A stretch of DNA of 64,000 bases from Mucilaginibacter saanensis (GCF_014200575.1 NZ_JACHBZ010000004.1:124001-188000); one strand, 5' to 3'; counted from the first letter of the stretch, positions 1 to 7,609 are shown. Translations and numbers: made by a program. The notes: generated from the sequence alone by a model not told the origin.

Positions 1-96
1 CAAGTAATCAATTGGTTATTTTATAATTAGGATATTTTTTATATTTTAAATTAAACAATTTAACTTTTGTGGAGTTGTATATAAAAACATATAGCC

Positions 97-552
97 ATGG
101 AAAACACACAAGCAACCACAGAAGTATTGAATGATCTGGTACAAATTAATAACGACCGGATAGAAGGATATGAACGCGCCTTAAAACAATTAAAGGATGA
201 AGAAAGTGATCTGAAATCACTTTTTACTGCTTTGATAGGCGAAAGTCGCCGTTACAAAATTGAACTCGGAACCGAAGTTGAAGTATTAGGCAAGGATATA
301 GAGGCTGGAACAACTACCAGCGGTAAGATACACCGCGCCTGGCTTGATGTTAAGGCCGCTTTTACAGCACATAATACGCATGATATATTGGAAGAATGCG
401 AATTTGGGGAAGATGCGATACTAAAAGCATACAGAACCGCGCTGGAGGAAGAGTATGTGCCGGCCTATCTACGTGAACTGATCACCAGGCAGCAAGCCGA
501 ACTGCATGATGCTCATGATGAAATTAAAGCACTGCGTGATAGGGTTCAATAA
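97..552 (+). CDS. PA2169-family (DUF2383) four-helix-bundle protein
   Basis: A 151-residue soluble, acidic, almost wholly helical protein without signal peptide. Its pattern (N-terminal helix with LNDLVQINNDRIEGY, a central RRYKIEL helix, TTTSGKIHRAWLDVK, and the C-terminal ELITRQQAELHDAHDEI helix) fits the PA2169/DUF2383 ferritin-like bundle family common in Bacteroidota and often linked to general stress. The exact role is unknown. The gene stands alone and is closed by a strong hairpin terminator 20 bases after the stop. The ATG at 97 is the natural start because family members begin shortly before LNDL. The family call is from remembered sequence pattern, not from a search. Confidence 0.8.
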   Translation: MENTQATTEVLNDLVQINNDRIEGYERALKQLKDEESDLKSLFTALIGESRRYKIELGTEVEVLGKDIEAGTTTSGKIHRAWLDVKAAFTAHNTHDILEECEFGEDAILKAYRTALEEEYVPAYLRELITRQQAELHDAHDEIKALRDRVQ

Positions 553-571
553 TTAGTAAAACCATAACAAT

Positions 572-603
572 AAAAAGGGCCATTGTAAAAATGGCCCTTT
601 TTT
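572..603 (+). terminator. Rho-independent terminator of the PA2169-like gene
   Basis: A-run, GGGCCAT stem, loop TGTAAAA, ATGGCCC stem and T-run. It lies between two convergent genes and can serve both strands. Confidence 0.85.
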
Positions 604-623
604 GTTTTAATATTAATAGTAAT

Positions 624-1067
624 TTAGTTTTCTGGTGATAGGGTTACCGATACAACCTGCCAGCTATTTTTTTCAGACCAATCACCACCTATATAGTGCA
701 TACTGATATCCCAGGTTGATCGTATCATTTTTCCGTTGACGTTTAAGGCTTTTACAAATGATTGTATTTGATAGCTGTTATTGGCTGTATCAATTGCAGG
801 CTTAAAACTATTATCAGGAAATGCCGCGGTTGAGGGTTGCTTTAAATGATCTTTTACAAAAACTTTGGCAATGTTAAAAGCTTCCTGCGCTGTGGGTTTC
901 CGGTTCAGGTGCACTGTGCTGTTTTTGCTGATGCCTAAAACAACTATTATAAAGGCGATGGCGAACGCAATTGTAAAAAGTGTAAAGGTTTTAATGTGTG
1001 GGTGGCGGTACCAGCCAGTGTTTTTACGATCCGTATCGCTTAGCGTTTTCCATTCAGAATATTTCAT
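624..1067 (-). CDS. Hypothetical single-pass membrane protein
   Basis: A 147-residue protein with a basic cytoplasmic start (about residues 1-27, ending in HPHIKTF), one transmembrane helix at about 28-48 (FTLFTIAFAIAFIIVVLGIS), and a soluble C-terminal domain of about 95 residues outside the membrane. That domain contains AFNIAKVFVKDHLKQPSTA and SWQVVSVTLSPEN, which resemble the small domain seen after membrane anchors in many Bacteroidota hypothetical proteins. I do not recognise a named family and assign no function. It starts with ATG and is convergent with the preceding gene. Confidence 0.6.
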   Translation of the reverse strand: MKYSEWKTLSDTDRKNTGWYRHPHIKTFTLFTIAFAIAFIIVVLGISKNSTVHLNRKPTAQEAFNIAKVFVKDHLKQPSTAAFPDNSFKPAIDTANNSYQIQSFVKALNVNGKMIRSTWDISMHYIGGDWSEKNSWQVVSVTLSPEN

Positions 1068-1131
1068 GTTATATTACTTTCCACATTAAACAATATAGGC
1101 TCAAATTGTTTTGACAGAAAAAATTGATCAC

Positions 1132-1164
1132 AAAAAAAACGCCCGGGAAAACCAGGGCGTTTTT
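1132..1164 (-). terminator. Terminator of the first small lipoprotein gene
   Basis: AAAAACGCCC pairs with GGGCGTTTTT around a short A-rich loop. On the minus strand it follows the lipoprotein stop codon by about 20 bases and ends in a T-run. Confidence 0.75.
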
Positions 1165-1183
1165 ATTACTAATAAAAGTAAGA

Positions 1184-1399
1184 TTACATTTTTTTAGCAG
1201 TGTCTTTCTTTGCAGTGTCAGTTTTAGCTGAATCTGTCATTGCGCCCATTTTAGAAGCAGTATCCATTTTAGCTGAATCCATTTTAGCAGTATCAGTTTT
1301 AGCTGAATCTGTAGCTGAAGAAGAACCAGAACCTTTACAAGCTGCAAATGAAGTAGCAATAGCTAAGGCTAATAAGCCAAGTTTAAATGAGTTTTTCAT
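1184..1399 (-). CDS. Small pentapeptide-repeat-like lipoprotein, copy 1
   Basis: A 71-residue predicted lipoprotein. Residues 1-20 are a signal peptide, with lipobox FAAC and the lipidated cysteine at 21. The mature part is low-complexity: a Ser-rich linker followed by five-residue units of the type xDSAK/xDTAK (TDSAK, TDTAK, MDSAK, MDTAS and so on), so Lys and Asp alternate along a likely helix. It is a paralogue of the gene at 1579-1797, which has the same MKNSFK start and lipobox. Function is unknown; a periplasmic or outer-membrane spacer protein is an inference. A GGGTTAC-N15-GTATTA promoter shared with the ECF sigma gene lies 39 bases upstream, so it is probably a sigma target. Short, but start, signal peptide, lipobox, promoter and terminator all agree. 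Confidence 0.8.
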   Translation of the reverse strand: MKNSFKLGLLALAIATSFAACKGSGSSSATDSAKTDTAKMDSAKMDTASKMGAMTDSAKTDTAKKDTAKKM

Positions 1400-1437
1400 G
1401 ATTAATTTTTTAATAAGTGATTTAATAGTTTTATTAT

Positions 1438-1465
1438 TAATACTAAAAACAAAAAAAGGTAACCC
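1438..1465 (-). promoter_or_regulatory. ECF-type promoter of lipoprotein copy 1
   Basis: On the minus strand GGGTTAC (1465-1459), 15 bases, GTATTA (1443-1438). Element sequence and spacing equal those of three other sites at 1846-1873, 1986-2013 and 2115-2142. The inferred transcript start is near 1431, giving a leader of about 30 bases. Confidence 0.7.
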
Positions 1466-1578
1466 GCAATTTTTTAAAAAATTACAGATTACCTTTTATA
1501 AATTAACAAATAACTAAAAAATCAATAAAAAGCGATTGAAATTTATATTCCTACCGGCTTTTTATTTATGCTTAGCAA

Positions 1579-1797
1579 TTATTTTTTAGCTGTATCTTTT
1601 TTAACTGAATCAACAGCAGCTGCGCCAGTTTTTGCAGTAGAATCAACTTTAGTAGCAGAATCAGTTTTAGCTGAATCAACTTTTACAGAATCAGTTTTAG
1701 CTGAATCAGCTGCTGAAGAAGAAGCGTTACCTTTACAAGCTGCGAAAGATACTGCGATAGTTAATGCTAATAAGCCAGTTTTGAAAGAATTTTTCAT
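1579..1797 (-). CDS. Small pentapeptide-repeat-like lipoprotein, copy 2
   Basis: A 72-residue paralogue of the gene at 1184-1399. It has signal peptide residues 1-20, a lipobox ending at Cys21, then KGNASSSAADSAK and degenerate five-residue repeats (TDSVK, VDSAK, TDSAT, KDTAK). The two copies agree over the signal peptide and first mature residues and diverge in repeat number and order, as expected for tandem duplication of a low-complexity gene. The same GGGTTAC-N15-GTATTA promoter lies 48 bases upstream. Function is not known; co-regulation with the sigma factor is inferred from the promoter only. The long antisense frames over both genes are artefacts of the repeated codons. Confidence 0.8.
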   Translation of the reverse strand: MKNSFKTGLLALTIAVSFAACKGNASSSAADSAKTDSVKVDSAKTDSATKVDSTAKTGAAAVDSVKKDTAKK

Positions 1798-1845
1798 TTT
1801 GTAAGTTTTTTAAAATTTAATGTGTTGTGATCGTTTTTCAAGTGT

Positions 1846-1873
1846 TAATACCACAGATAAAAAAAGGTAACCC
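1846..1873 (-). promoter_or_regulatory. ECF-type promoter of lipoprotein copy 2
   Basis: Minus strand: GGGTTAC (1873-1867), 15 bases including a run of seven T, GTATTA (1851-1846). The A-rich spacer on the plus strand resembles that of copy 1. An inverted repeat, AACCCAT with ATGGGTT (about 1869-1904), overlaps the -35 element. The 1798-2145 gap holds this site, the two plus-strand sites below, and no convincing gene. Confidence 0.7.
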
Positions 1874-1985
1874 ATGAATTTTAAAAAAAAATAAAAATTC
1901 TATGGGTTTGGTAGTTTTTATAGCTGTCCGGAATGTTTTTGAAGCCGGGTTTTTTATTGCAGTTTTGCCGCCCTAATAAAATATG

Positions 1986-2013
1986 GGGTTACTTTGTTCT
2001 AATTCCAGTATTA
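1986..2013 (+). promoter_or_regulatory. Upstream ECF-type promoter (P1) of the sigma gene
   Basis: GGGTTAC (1986-1992), 15 bases, GTATTA (2008-2013). This is the third copy of the motif. Its transcript would start near 2020 and give a leader of about 125 bases to the sigma gene, so P1 can supply a full-length message. Confidence 0.65.
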
Positions 2014-2114
2014 AAAAAAACGAATTCACAATTATGGTGTATAATTGTTACAGTAACAGATAATGAGGCTGGCACTAATAATTTACTTTAGTTAAATTAT
2101 TTTTTATAAATGAT

Positions 2115-2142
2115 GGGTTACAATTTCGCATAAACAGTATTA
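2115..2142 (+). promoter_or_regulatory. Proximal ECF-type promoter (P2) of the sigma gene
   Basis: GGGTTAC (2115-2121), 15 bases, GTATTA (2137-2142). The -10-like element ends only 3 bases before the GTG start codon at 2146. A transcript from it would therefore be leaderless or start just inside the gene. Tandem copies upstream of the sigma gene suggest autoregulation. Confidence 0.6.
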
Positions 2143-2145
2143 AGA

Positions 2146-2718
2146 GTGAATAAAGAGTTAAAAGCTTCGGCGCCAACAGATAGCGAGATAGTTCTTGGTA
2201 TACTTAATAATTCGGACATAGCGTTAAAAAAGTTATATACTACCTATTTCCCGATGATATTACAGCTAATTATCAACAACAACGGTGATGAGGATGACGC
2301 TAAAGACATATACCAGGAAGCAATCATTGTTCTTTATAATAAGGTACAAACAGGTGAGTTTGAATTAAGCAGTAAGCTTAAAACATATATTTACTCCATT
2401 TGCCGCAGGCTTTGGCTTAAAAGATTAAGTCATATGAACAGGTATGGTGGTGATATCAGGGATTTTGAGGAATACCTGCCTGTTGAAGAAGAAGATGTAG
2501 AGAAACATAATGACCGGGATATACAGTTTGATAAAATGGAAAATGCACTCCAGTTATTAGGCGAACCCTGTAAAACCATTATGGAAGATTTTTATATACA
2601 TAACAGATCAATGCAGGATATCTGTGAACGTTTTGGGTATACCAATGCTGATAATGCCAAAACACAAAAATATAAATGCCTGCAAAGGCTGAAGAAATTG
2701 TTTTTTCAGCAGAAATAA
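2146..2718 (+). CDS. ECF-type RNA polymerase sigma factor
   Basis: A 190-residue sigma-70 family protein with only regions 2 and 4. Region 2 is at about residues 25-90 (ALKKLYTTYFPMILQL, then DAKDIYQEAIIVLYNKV, the core-binding and -10-recognition helices). A linker is rich in acidic residues (about 100-125). Region 4 is at about 130-187, with a helix-turn-helix over SMQDICERFGYTNADNAKTQ and a basic end. The start is GTG; an in-frame stop lies 15 bases upstream and no other usual start codon occurs before region 2, so GTG is nearly forced. The next gene follows after 13 bases and encodes a membrane anti-sigma-like protein, so the two form a regulator pair. Two copies of a promoter motif that also precedes the two small lipoproteins lie just upstream, which suggests autoregulation. 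The target motif assignment is inference. Confidence 0.88.
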   Translation: MNKELKASAPTDSEIVLGILNNSDIALKKLYTTYFPMILQLIINNNGDEDDAKDIYQEAIIVLYNKVQTGEFELSSKLKTYIYSICRRLWLKRLSHMNRYGGDIRDFEEYLPVEEEDVEKHNDRDIQFDKMENALQLLGEPCKTIMEDFYIHNRSMQDICERFGYTNADNAKTQKYKCLQRLKKLFFQQK

Positions 2719-2731
2719 GGAGAGTTAAGAG

Positions 2732-3838
2732 ATGAGCGATAATCAACTTACGGAATTAATTGAACGTTATCTGAATGACGATATGAGTCATGATGAGCGT
2801 ATTCAATTTGAGTTGCTGCGCAAAAATGATGCTGCCGTTAATAGTAAATTAATGGAGCACAAACAGTTTATTGGCGTATTAAAGCAATATGGTGAGCGTT
2901 TGGAGTTACAGAAACGTTTAGATGCCATACACGAAGAAATAGACGTACATGCCTTAAAAGAAGAAGTAATGGTACATCCAACCTGGATAGTACAGTTATG
3001 GAGGCAACATCATTCAAAAATATCAGTGGCGGCTTCAATAGCCATATTTGCTATTTTAAGTACCTTATTTTTTACGGGTAAGCTTAATAACCACGAATCA
3101 AATTTTGTACAGCTGAGGCAGGAAGTGGGTAAGCTCAGAAACTCTACCGAAACACTTAACCGCCGAACTAATAACTTGATCAATGATATAAATGCCAAAC
3201 CTAAAGCTGTTAATCAAGGCAACTACAGGGGTACCGGCTTTGCTTTATCATCAAACGGTTACATAGCTACCAATTATCATGTAGTTACCGGTGCCGATTC
3301 TGTTTACGTGCAAAATGCCAGTGGCGAATCGTTCCATGCCAAAGTAATATATACTGAACCTCAATATGATATTGCCATATTACAGATCAATGATCCGGCT
3401 TTTAAAAACCTGGGCCCTGTGCCTTATAATTTCAAAAAAGGTGGCAGCGACTTGGGCGAAAACGTATACACCTTTGGTTATCCGGGTGGCGAAGAGGTTT
3501 TTGGTCCCGGTTCATTAACATCGGCTACAGGCTATCATGGCGATACTTTAGCCTATCAGATATCAATTCCGGTTGATTATGGTAACAGCGGTGGTCCGTT
3601 ACTTGACGATAAAGGAAATGTGATAGGGGTTATCCGCGGGTTGCAAACCCAGGTAGCCGGTGCAGCTTTTGCAGTAAAATCTGCTTATTTATTAAAGGCG
3701 ATACAAAACATCCCTTCAGATTCATTAAGCAAATCATTAACCTTAAATAATAAAAATGCGCTGGCTGGTTTAAGTCGCCCGCAACAATTGAAGAAACTTA
3801 AAAACTATGTTTTCATGGTTAAAGTTTACAATCAATAA
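2732..3838 (+). CDS. Transmembrane anti-sigma-like protein fused to a trypsin-like serine protease
   Basis: A 368-residue protein. Residues 1-90 are cytoplasmic and helical, starting TELIERYLNDDMSHDERIQFE, the usual look of zinc-less anti-sigma N-termini in this phylum. A single transmembrane helix lies at about 97-114. Residues 121-155 are a likely coiled coil (LRQEVGKLRNSTETLNRR). Residues 165-330 form an HtrA/trypsin-like protease with the triad His183 (NYHVV), Asp213 (YDIAIL) and Ser286 (GNSGGPL). No PDZ domain is visible. The topology puts the protease outside the cytoplasm and the sigma-binding part inside. It directly follows the ECF sigma gene. By analogy with DegS-RseA, sensing and proteolysis could be joined in one chain; that is inference. 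All three catalytic residues are present, so the protease is probably active. Confidence 0.85.
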   Translation: MSDNQLTELIERYLNDDMSHDERIQFELLRKNDAAVNSKLMEHKQFIGVLKQYGERLELQKRLDAIHEEIDVHALKEEVMVHPTWIVQLWRQHHSKISVAASIAIFAILSTLFFTGKLNNHESNFVQLRQEVGKLRNSTETLNRRTNNLINDINAKPKAVNQGNYRGTGFALSSNGYIATNYHVVTGADSVYVQNASGESFHAKVIYTEPQYDIAILQINDPAFKNLGPVPYNFKKGGSDLGENVYTFGYPGGEEVFGPGSLTSATGYHGDTLAYQISIPVDYGNSGGPLLDDKGNVIGVIRGLQTQVAGAAFAVKSAYLLKAIQNIPSDSLSKSLTLNNKNALAGLSRPQQLKKLKNYVFMVKVYNQ

Positions 3839-3866
3839 TTTGCCCAACCAATAAAAGTTAATAATT

Positions 3867-3899
3867 AAAAGGAGGTACCGTAAGGTGCCTCTTTTTTGT
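3867..3899 (+). terminator. Terminator of the sigma/anti-sigma operon
   Basis: Stem GGAGGTACC with GGTGCCTC (one G-T pair), followed by a T-run. It closes the two-gene operon. Confidence 0.8.
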
Positions 3900-3948
3900 T
3901 TAAGGGGAATTAGTAAATGGAGTGAGTTTTTTTTACACGCCCAGCTTT

Positions 3949-4058
3949 CGCGAGATTAAGCGCAGCGCATCTCGTGAATTACATGGTTAAAGCCTTCGGC
4001 TTAATTCAGCTGAAAGCTGAAGCGATGTTAATCACGGGCTTCAAGCCCGCGGGAGCGT
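3949..4058. repeat. Array of four short hairpins between convergent genes
   Basis: Four consecutive inverted repeats: CGAGAT with ATCTCG, AAGCC-TTC-GGCTT, TCAGCTGAAAGCTGA, and CGGGCTTCAAGCCCG. They lie between the ends of the anti-sigma gene and nuoD. This looks like a REP-type intergenic element, and no coding sense is seen. Confidence 0.5.
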
Positions 4059-4110
4059 AGGATAACTAAGTGAGGGATTTGTATAAGAATGATCGGCTTG
4101 CTTGCGAAAT

Positions 4111-5340
4111 CTACCTATCCACCTCGCCCAAAACAAAATCAATAGAGCCTACGATGGCTATCAGATCGGCAATAAGTACTCCTTTTGAAATTTCGGGCAA
4201 TACAGACAGGTTATTGAAGCTTGGGCCACGGGATTTTACGCGCGTAGGTATTTCTGATTTGCCATCAGCTACAAAATAAAACCCAAGCTCGCCTTTAGCG
4301 CCTTCGCATCTTACATAATAGTCCTGCGCCTTGGGGATGGTTTTACGCGGCATTTTGGCGCGGGGATCAAAATCTGGTGTGCGTTTCAGTTCTTTTTGCA
4401 GGCGGTCAAGGCATTGCTCCACCATCCTGATGGATTGCTCAATTTCATCAACCCGTACCTTATAGCGGTCCCAGCAATCGCCTATGGTACCCATAAGGCC
4501 ATGGCCAACCGGTATCTCAAAATCAAGTTCAGGATATACGGAGTAATTGTCAATACGGCGCAAGTCCCACTTAAGGCCAGATGCACGCAGCATGGGGCCG
4601 GAGCAGCCGTAGTTAATAGCCACATCAAGCGGCAGCACACCCACGTTGGCCGTGCGCGATATAAACACCTGGTTATCGGTAAGCAGCTGGTTAAGCTCTA
4701 CCATTTTGGGTTTAAAATATTCTACAAAATCGCGGCAGCGTTCTTCAAAACCTACGGGCAAATCATAAAACAGGCCACCAACCCATATATAGTTGTATAA
4801 CATGCGTGAGCCCGATGCCCACTCCAGCATACCCATAATGTGTTCCCTATCCCTGAAACACCACAAAAACGGCGTAAAGGCCCCTATATCAATACCGTAG
4901 GTGCCAATAGCTATCAGGTGTGATGCAATGCGGTTAAGCTCGCAAACCAGCACACGAATATATTCAACACGTTTAGGGATATCCTTATCAATGCCCATCA
5001 TACGTTCAACCCCCATTACAAAAGCGTGGCTGTTGTTCATGGATGCCAGGTAATCCATCCTGTCGGTAAACGGGATGGTTTGCTGGTAAGTTAATGATTC
5101 GGCATGTTTTTCAAAGCAGCGGTGCAGGTAGCCAATATGCGGAATAACCTCTTTAACAATTTCGCCATCAGTTATCAGCTCCAGGCGTAAAACACCGTGT
5201 GTTGAAGGGTGCTGGGGCCCCATATTGAGCACCATATCCTCCACACTGGCATCGGCTATTTTTTTATGGTAGTTACTTAAAGCTTCTTCGTATTTTGAAT
5301 TTGTGATAACCAATGTTGTATGCTGTTTTGTTGGTGTCAA
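4111..5340 (-). CDS. nuoD: NADH-quinone oxidoreductase subunit D
   Basis: The 49-kDa subunit of respiratory complex I, part of the peripheral arm at the quinone site. The 409-residue protein carries the family hallmarks [13 protein letters not shown] (about 42-54), [14 protein letters not shown], and [14 protein letters not shown], and ends in the typical LGEVDR. About 35 residues precede the conserved core, a little more than usual, so an internal start is possible. The gene stands alone: nuoA, nuoB and nuoC are in this window at other loci and on the other strand, and no nuoE follows. Complex I genes normally form one operon, so the locus looks rearranged. An antisense frame of 134 codons within it is not a gene. 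Confidence 0.95.
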   Translation of the reverse strand: MTPTKQHTTLVITNSKYEEALSNYHKKIADASVEDMVLNMGPQHPSTHGVLRLELITDGEIVKEVIPHIGYLHRCFEKHAESLTYQQTIPFTDRMDYLASMNNSHAFVMGVERMMGIDKDIPKRVEYIRVLVCELNRIASHLIAIGTYGIDIGAFTPFLWCFRDREHIMGMLEWASGSRMLYNYIWVGGLFYDLPVGFEERCRDFVEYFKPKMVELNQLLTDNQVFISRTANVGVLPLDVAINYGCSGPMLRASGLKWDLRRIDNYSVYPELDFEIPVGHGLMGTIGDCWDRYKVRVDEIEQSIRMVEQCLDRLQKELKRTPDFDPRAKMPRKTIPKAQDYYVRCEGAKGELGFYFVADGKSEIPTRVKSRGPSFNNLSVLPEISKGVLIADLIAIVGSIDFVLGEVDR

Positions 5341-5474
5341 AAATCAACATTTTTTTGTTTTATCGGGCCAAATTGGTGTAAAAATCTATAAAAAACGTAG
5401 ACTTTATCAGGATGGATAGGGTTTACCTACCCCGCTCTGCCGGGTAAAGAGGGGTTTGAAAAGTTGGGATTACA

Positions 5475-5564
5475 TGTCATTGCGAGCGCAGCGTGGCAAT
5501 CGCATACTTTACCGGGTAATTTACACAGTTCGCGATTGCTTCGTCGTTCCTCCTCGCAATGACA
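5475..5564. repeat. Dispersed palindromic repeat, TGTCATTGCGAG type
   Basis: TGTCATTGCGAG (5475-5486) pairs with CTCGCAATGACA (5553-5564), with GGCAATCGC and GCGATTGC as inner arms. Related half-elements occur at 16614-16728. It fills most of the gap upstream of nuoD; no gene is seen there. Confidence 0.6.
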
Positions 5565-5636
5565 TAGTTACAACTTCTTCCGCCTTCTTTCCGCTGAAAG
5601 CGATAAGCGCAGCAATATCGGGATGAATCGATTTTG

Positions 5637-6485
5637 TTATTTCCCCTTTAAAGCTTCGCTGATCTTGGATGTTTGCGTTGCTACGGCTGCATAAGCGTAC
5701 ATGGCCATCGCCTTTAATTTACTGTCGCGGCTCTTAAATGTCCACACATCCTTCATAAATTCCTTATGGTTTTTGCTGTTCAGCGTATCAAATGCCACCG
5801 AGATGGTAGGGGTTAAAGAGTATGCAGTATGCCAGGTACCAAATGGGATAAACAAAGTTTCGCCGGGGCCAACTACAAAATTAATAGGGGTGGCATCCTT
5901 AAACAACGGGTGTTTTTCGTAATCGGGTTCAAATACGTTCAGTTCTGAGCGCCATGGATCATCAGGGCGGGGGTAAAGCATGTGTTCCTGTCCACGCGGG
6001 AAAACCGTAAAGCGTTTTTCGCCATAAAGCTGTGTTATCCAGGCATTAAGGTGATAATAATCAATATGCATATAAGGGAACTTGCCCCCCGGGCCGCCAA
6101 CAAACATTTCGGTAGCACCGCCCCATTTGCCTATGCTAAACATTTTATTTTTAAGCCAGTTTGGCGAGGCATAGTTCAAATCAAGCGGATCAAGCAGCGG
6201 CAGCACCTCTGGTATAGTTGCCGGGATATCAAAAATAATCGGGTAGGGAGCCGGGTTCTCCTCGGTAGCAGCCTCCACCATATCCATTACCTGTTTCATG
6301 GTGTAGGTAACACCGCGACAATCAGTTTTCCGATCCGGATAGTTTTCCCTGAACCAGTCGGGACTAAACAGGCCATTCGCTTTCCAAACTTTGGCTGCAT
6401 TGGTAAAAACCAGTGGGATGCCGGGTTTATAATGCTCTTCCATAAACTCCTCGTACGAAATGTTGTCTCTCCTGATGATATCCAT
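5637..6485 (-). CDS. Cupin-like / JmjC-domain protein (putative Fe(II)/2-oxoglutarate oxygenase)
   Basis: A 282-residue protein of the cupin_8/JmjC type. Residues 20-45 give the usual start (GIPLVFTNAAKVW). The double-stranded beta-helix core spans about 130-235 and has the iron-binding set His140, Asp142 (YMHIDYYHLNAW) and His219 (GTWHTAYSL), preceded by FIPFG. All three metal ligands are present, so an active hydroxylase is plausible; the substrate (protein side chain or small molecule) cannot be read from sequence. It is not part of an operon: nuoD upstream on the same strand is separated by a repeat, and the glycosyltransferase next door is divergent. The first ATG is taken as start. Confidence 0.8.
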   Translation of the reverse strand: MDIIRRDNISYEEFMEEHYKPGIPLVFTNAAKVWKANGLFSPDWFRENYPDRKTDCRGVTYTMKQVMDMVEAATEENPAPYPIIFDIPATIPEVLPLLDPLDLNYASPNWLKNKMFSIGKWGGATEMFVGGPGGKFPYMHIDYYHLNAWITQLYGEKRFTVFPRGQEHMLYPRPDDPWRSELNVFEPDYEKHPLFKDATPINFVVGPGETLFIPFGTWHTAYSLTPTISVAFDTLNSKNHKEFMKDVWTFKSRDSKLKAMAMYAYAAVATQTSKISEALKGK

Positions 6486-6701
6486 GTTTAAATAATTGGG
6501 GTTGCTGTTACAATCATAAGCAAAATATTCAATATTATTTTACTGATAATTAAGCATAAGTAACAGAATTTAACGGGCTTGTTTACCAGGGTGTTTTACG
6601 GAATAATGAAGCGCAAGGTTATAAAAGTAAGCTGATGTGTAAGCGAATATCAGGTGTATTAAATTATCTGTGCCGGCATACACAAATTATCTTTCGTTTA
6701 A

Positions 6702-6709
6702 TACCTTTG
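6702..6709 (+). promoter_or_regulatory. TAnnTTTG -7 box, probably giving a leaderless message
   Basis: TACCTTTG ends 5 bases before the ATG at 6715. No clear TTG -33 element is seen at 17-23 bases upstream. The box supports the ATG at 6715 over the upstream GTG at 6670, which would put the promoter inside the gene. Confidence 0.5.
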
Positions 6710-6714
6710 GCTTA

Positions 6715-7596
6715 ATGAAAGTATCCGGATTTACATTTATCAGAAATGCCGTTAAAAACGATTATCCCATTGTTGAGGCCATAAATTCTATTTTGCCGCT
6801 TTGTGATGAATTTATAGTAATGGCAGGTAATTCTGATGATGGTACGCGTGCCCTTATTGAGGCTATCGATTCGGCCAAAATAAAGATCATTGACTCTGTA
6901 TGGGATGATTCATTAAGGGATGGCGGAAGGGTTTTTGCTGTTGAAACTGATAAAGCCTTTGCAGCCATTGCCCCGGATAGCGACTGGGCCTTTTACATTC
7001 AGGGCGATGAGGCGGTGCATGAAAAATATCATCCCCTGATTAAAAAGGAGATGGAATATGCCTTAACCAAACCTAATATTGAAGGGTTGTTATTTAAGTA
7101 CCTGCACTTTTATGGTTCGTATGATTATTACGGTCAATCAAGGCGGTGGTATAGACGCGAGATCCGTTTGTTAAAGAACATTAAAGGTATAAAAGCCTAC
7201 CGCGATGCGCAGGGTTTCAGGTTGGACGACCGCAAGATTAAAGTAAAACTGATTGATGCCTATATTTATCATTACGGCTGGGCAAAGCCGCCGCAGGGAT
7301 TAAATAACAAAATACGCAACTTTAATAAGTTTTACCATGATGAGGCCTGGATAGAGCAGCACCTGCCCGAAACCTATGAATTTGATTACGGCAATGCCGA
7401 TAAACTGATCCGTTTTACCGATACGCACCCGGCACCTATACAAAAACGTATTGCAGCTACCAACTGGAATATTGATTTCAGTACAAAGGCGCTCCGTAAA
7501 AACATGACCTTTCGCCGAAAGGTATTGCAGGGAATAGAAGATGTCAGCGGATGGCGTATAGGCGAATACCGTAACTACGAAATAGTAGAGCGGTGA
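6715..7596 (+). CDS. Glycosyltransferase family 2 protein
   Basis: A 293-residue soluble GT-A fold protein. It begins MKVSGFTFIRNAVKNDYPI and proceeds with LPLCDEFIVMAGNSDDGTR, the nucleotide-sugar binding start of GT2 enzymes. The acidic cluster IQGDEAVHEKY at about 98-108 stands where the metal-binding motif is expected. No membrane segments are seen. The acceptor and the sugar are unknown. An in-frame GTG 45 bases upstream would add 15 residues, but the family start and the -7 box both favour 6715. The following gene begins 13 bases after the stop and is probably co-transcribed, although its function looks unrelated. Confidence 0.8.
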   Translation: MKVSGFTFIRNAVKNDYPIVEAINSILPLCDEFIVMAGNSDDGTRALIEAIDSAKIKIIDSVWDDSLRDGGRVFAVETDKAFAAIAPDSDWAFYIQGDEAVHEKYHPLIKKEMEYALTKPNIEGLLFKYLHFYGSYDYYGQSRRWYRREIRLLKNIKGIKAYRDAQGFRLDDRKIKVKLIDAYIYHYGWAKPPQGLNNKIRNFNKFYHDEAWIEQHLPETYEFDYGNADKLIRFTDTHPAPIQKRIAATNWNIDFSTKALRKNMTFRRKVLQGIEDVSGWRIGEYRNYEIVER

Positions 7597-7609
7597 CTAT
7601 CAGGCAAAC

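Noticed and set aside
641..668. GGGTTAC on the plus strand that resembles the ECF -35 element
   Set aside because: It lies inside the minus-strand gene at 624-1067 and the expected -10 position reads GCTATT, not GTATTA.
1200..1804. Plus-strand open frames of 105 and 78 codons rich in SVLAES
   Set aside because: They are antisense reflections of the repeated DSAK codons in the two lipoprotein genes.
1869..1904. Inverted repeat AACCCAT...ATGGGTT as a terminator
   Set aside because: No T-run follows on either strand in the right place, and one arm is part of an ECF promoter element; it may just be chance.
4396..4800. 134-codon open frame on the plus strand
   Set aside because: It is antisense to nuoD, a strongly supported gene; the frame is a by-product of its codon use.
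5982..6491. 169-codon open frame on the plus strand
   Set aside because: Antisense to the JmjC/cupin gene; no family features.
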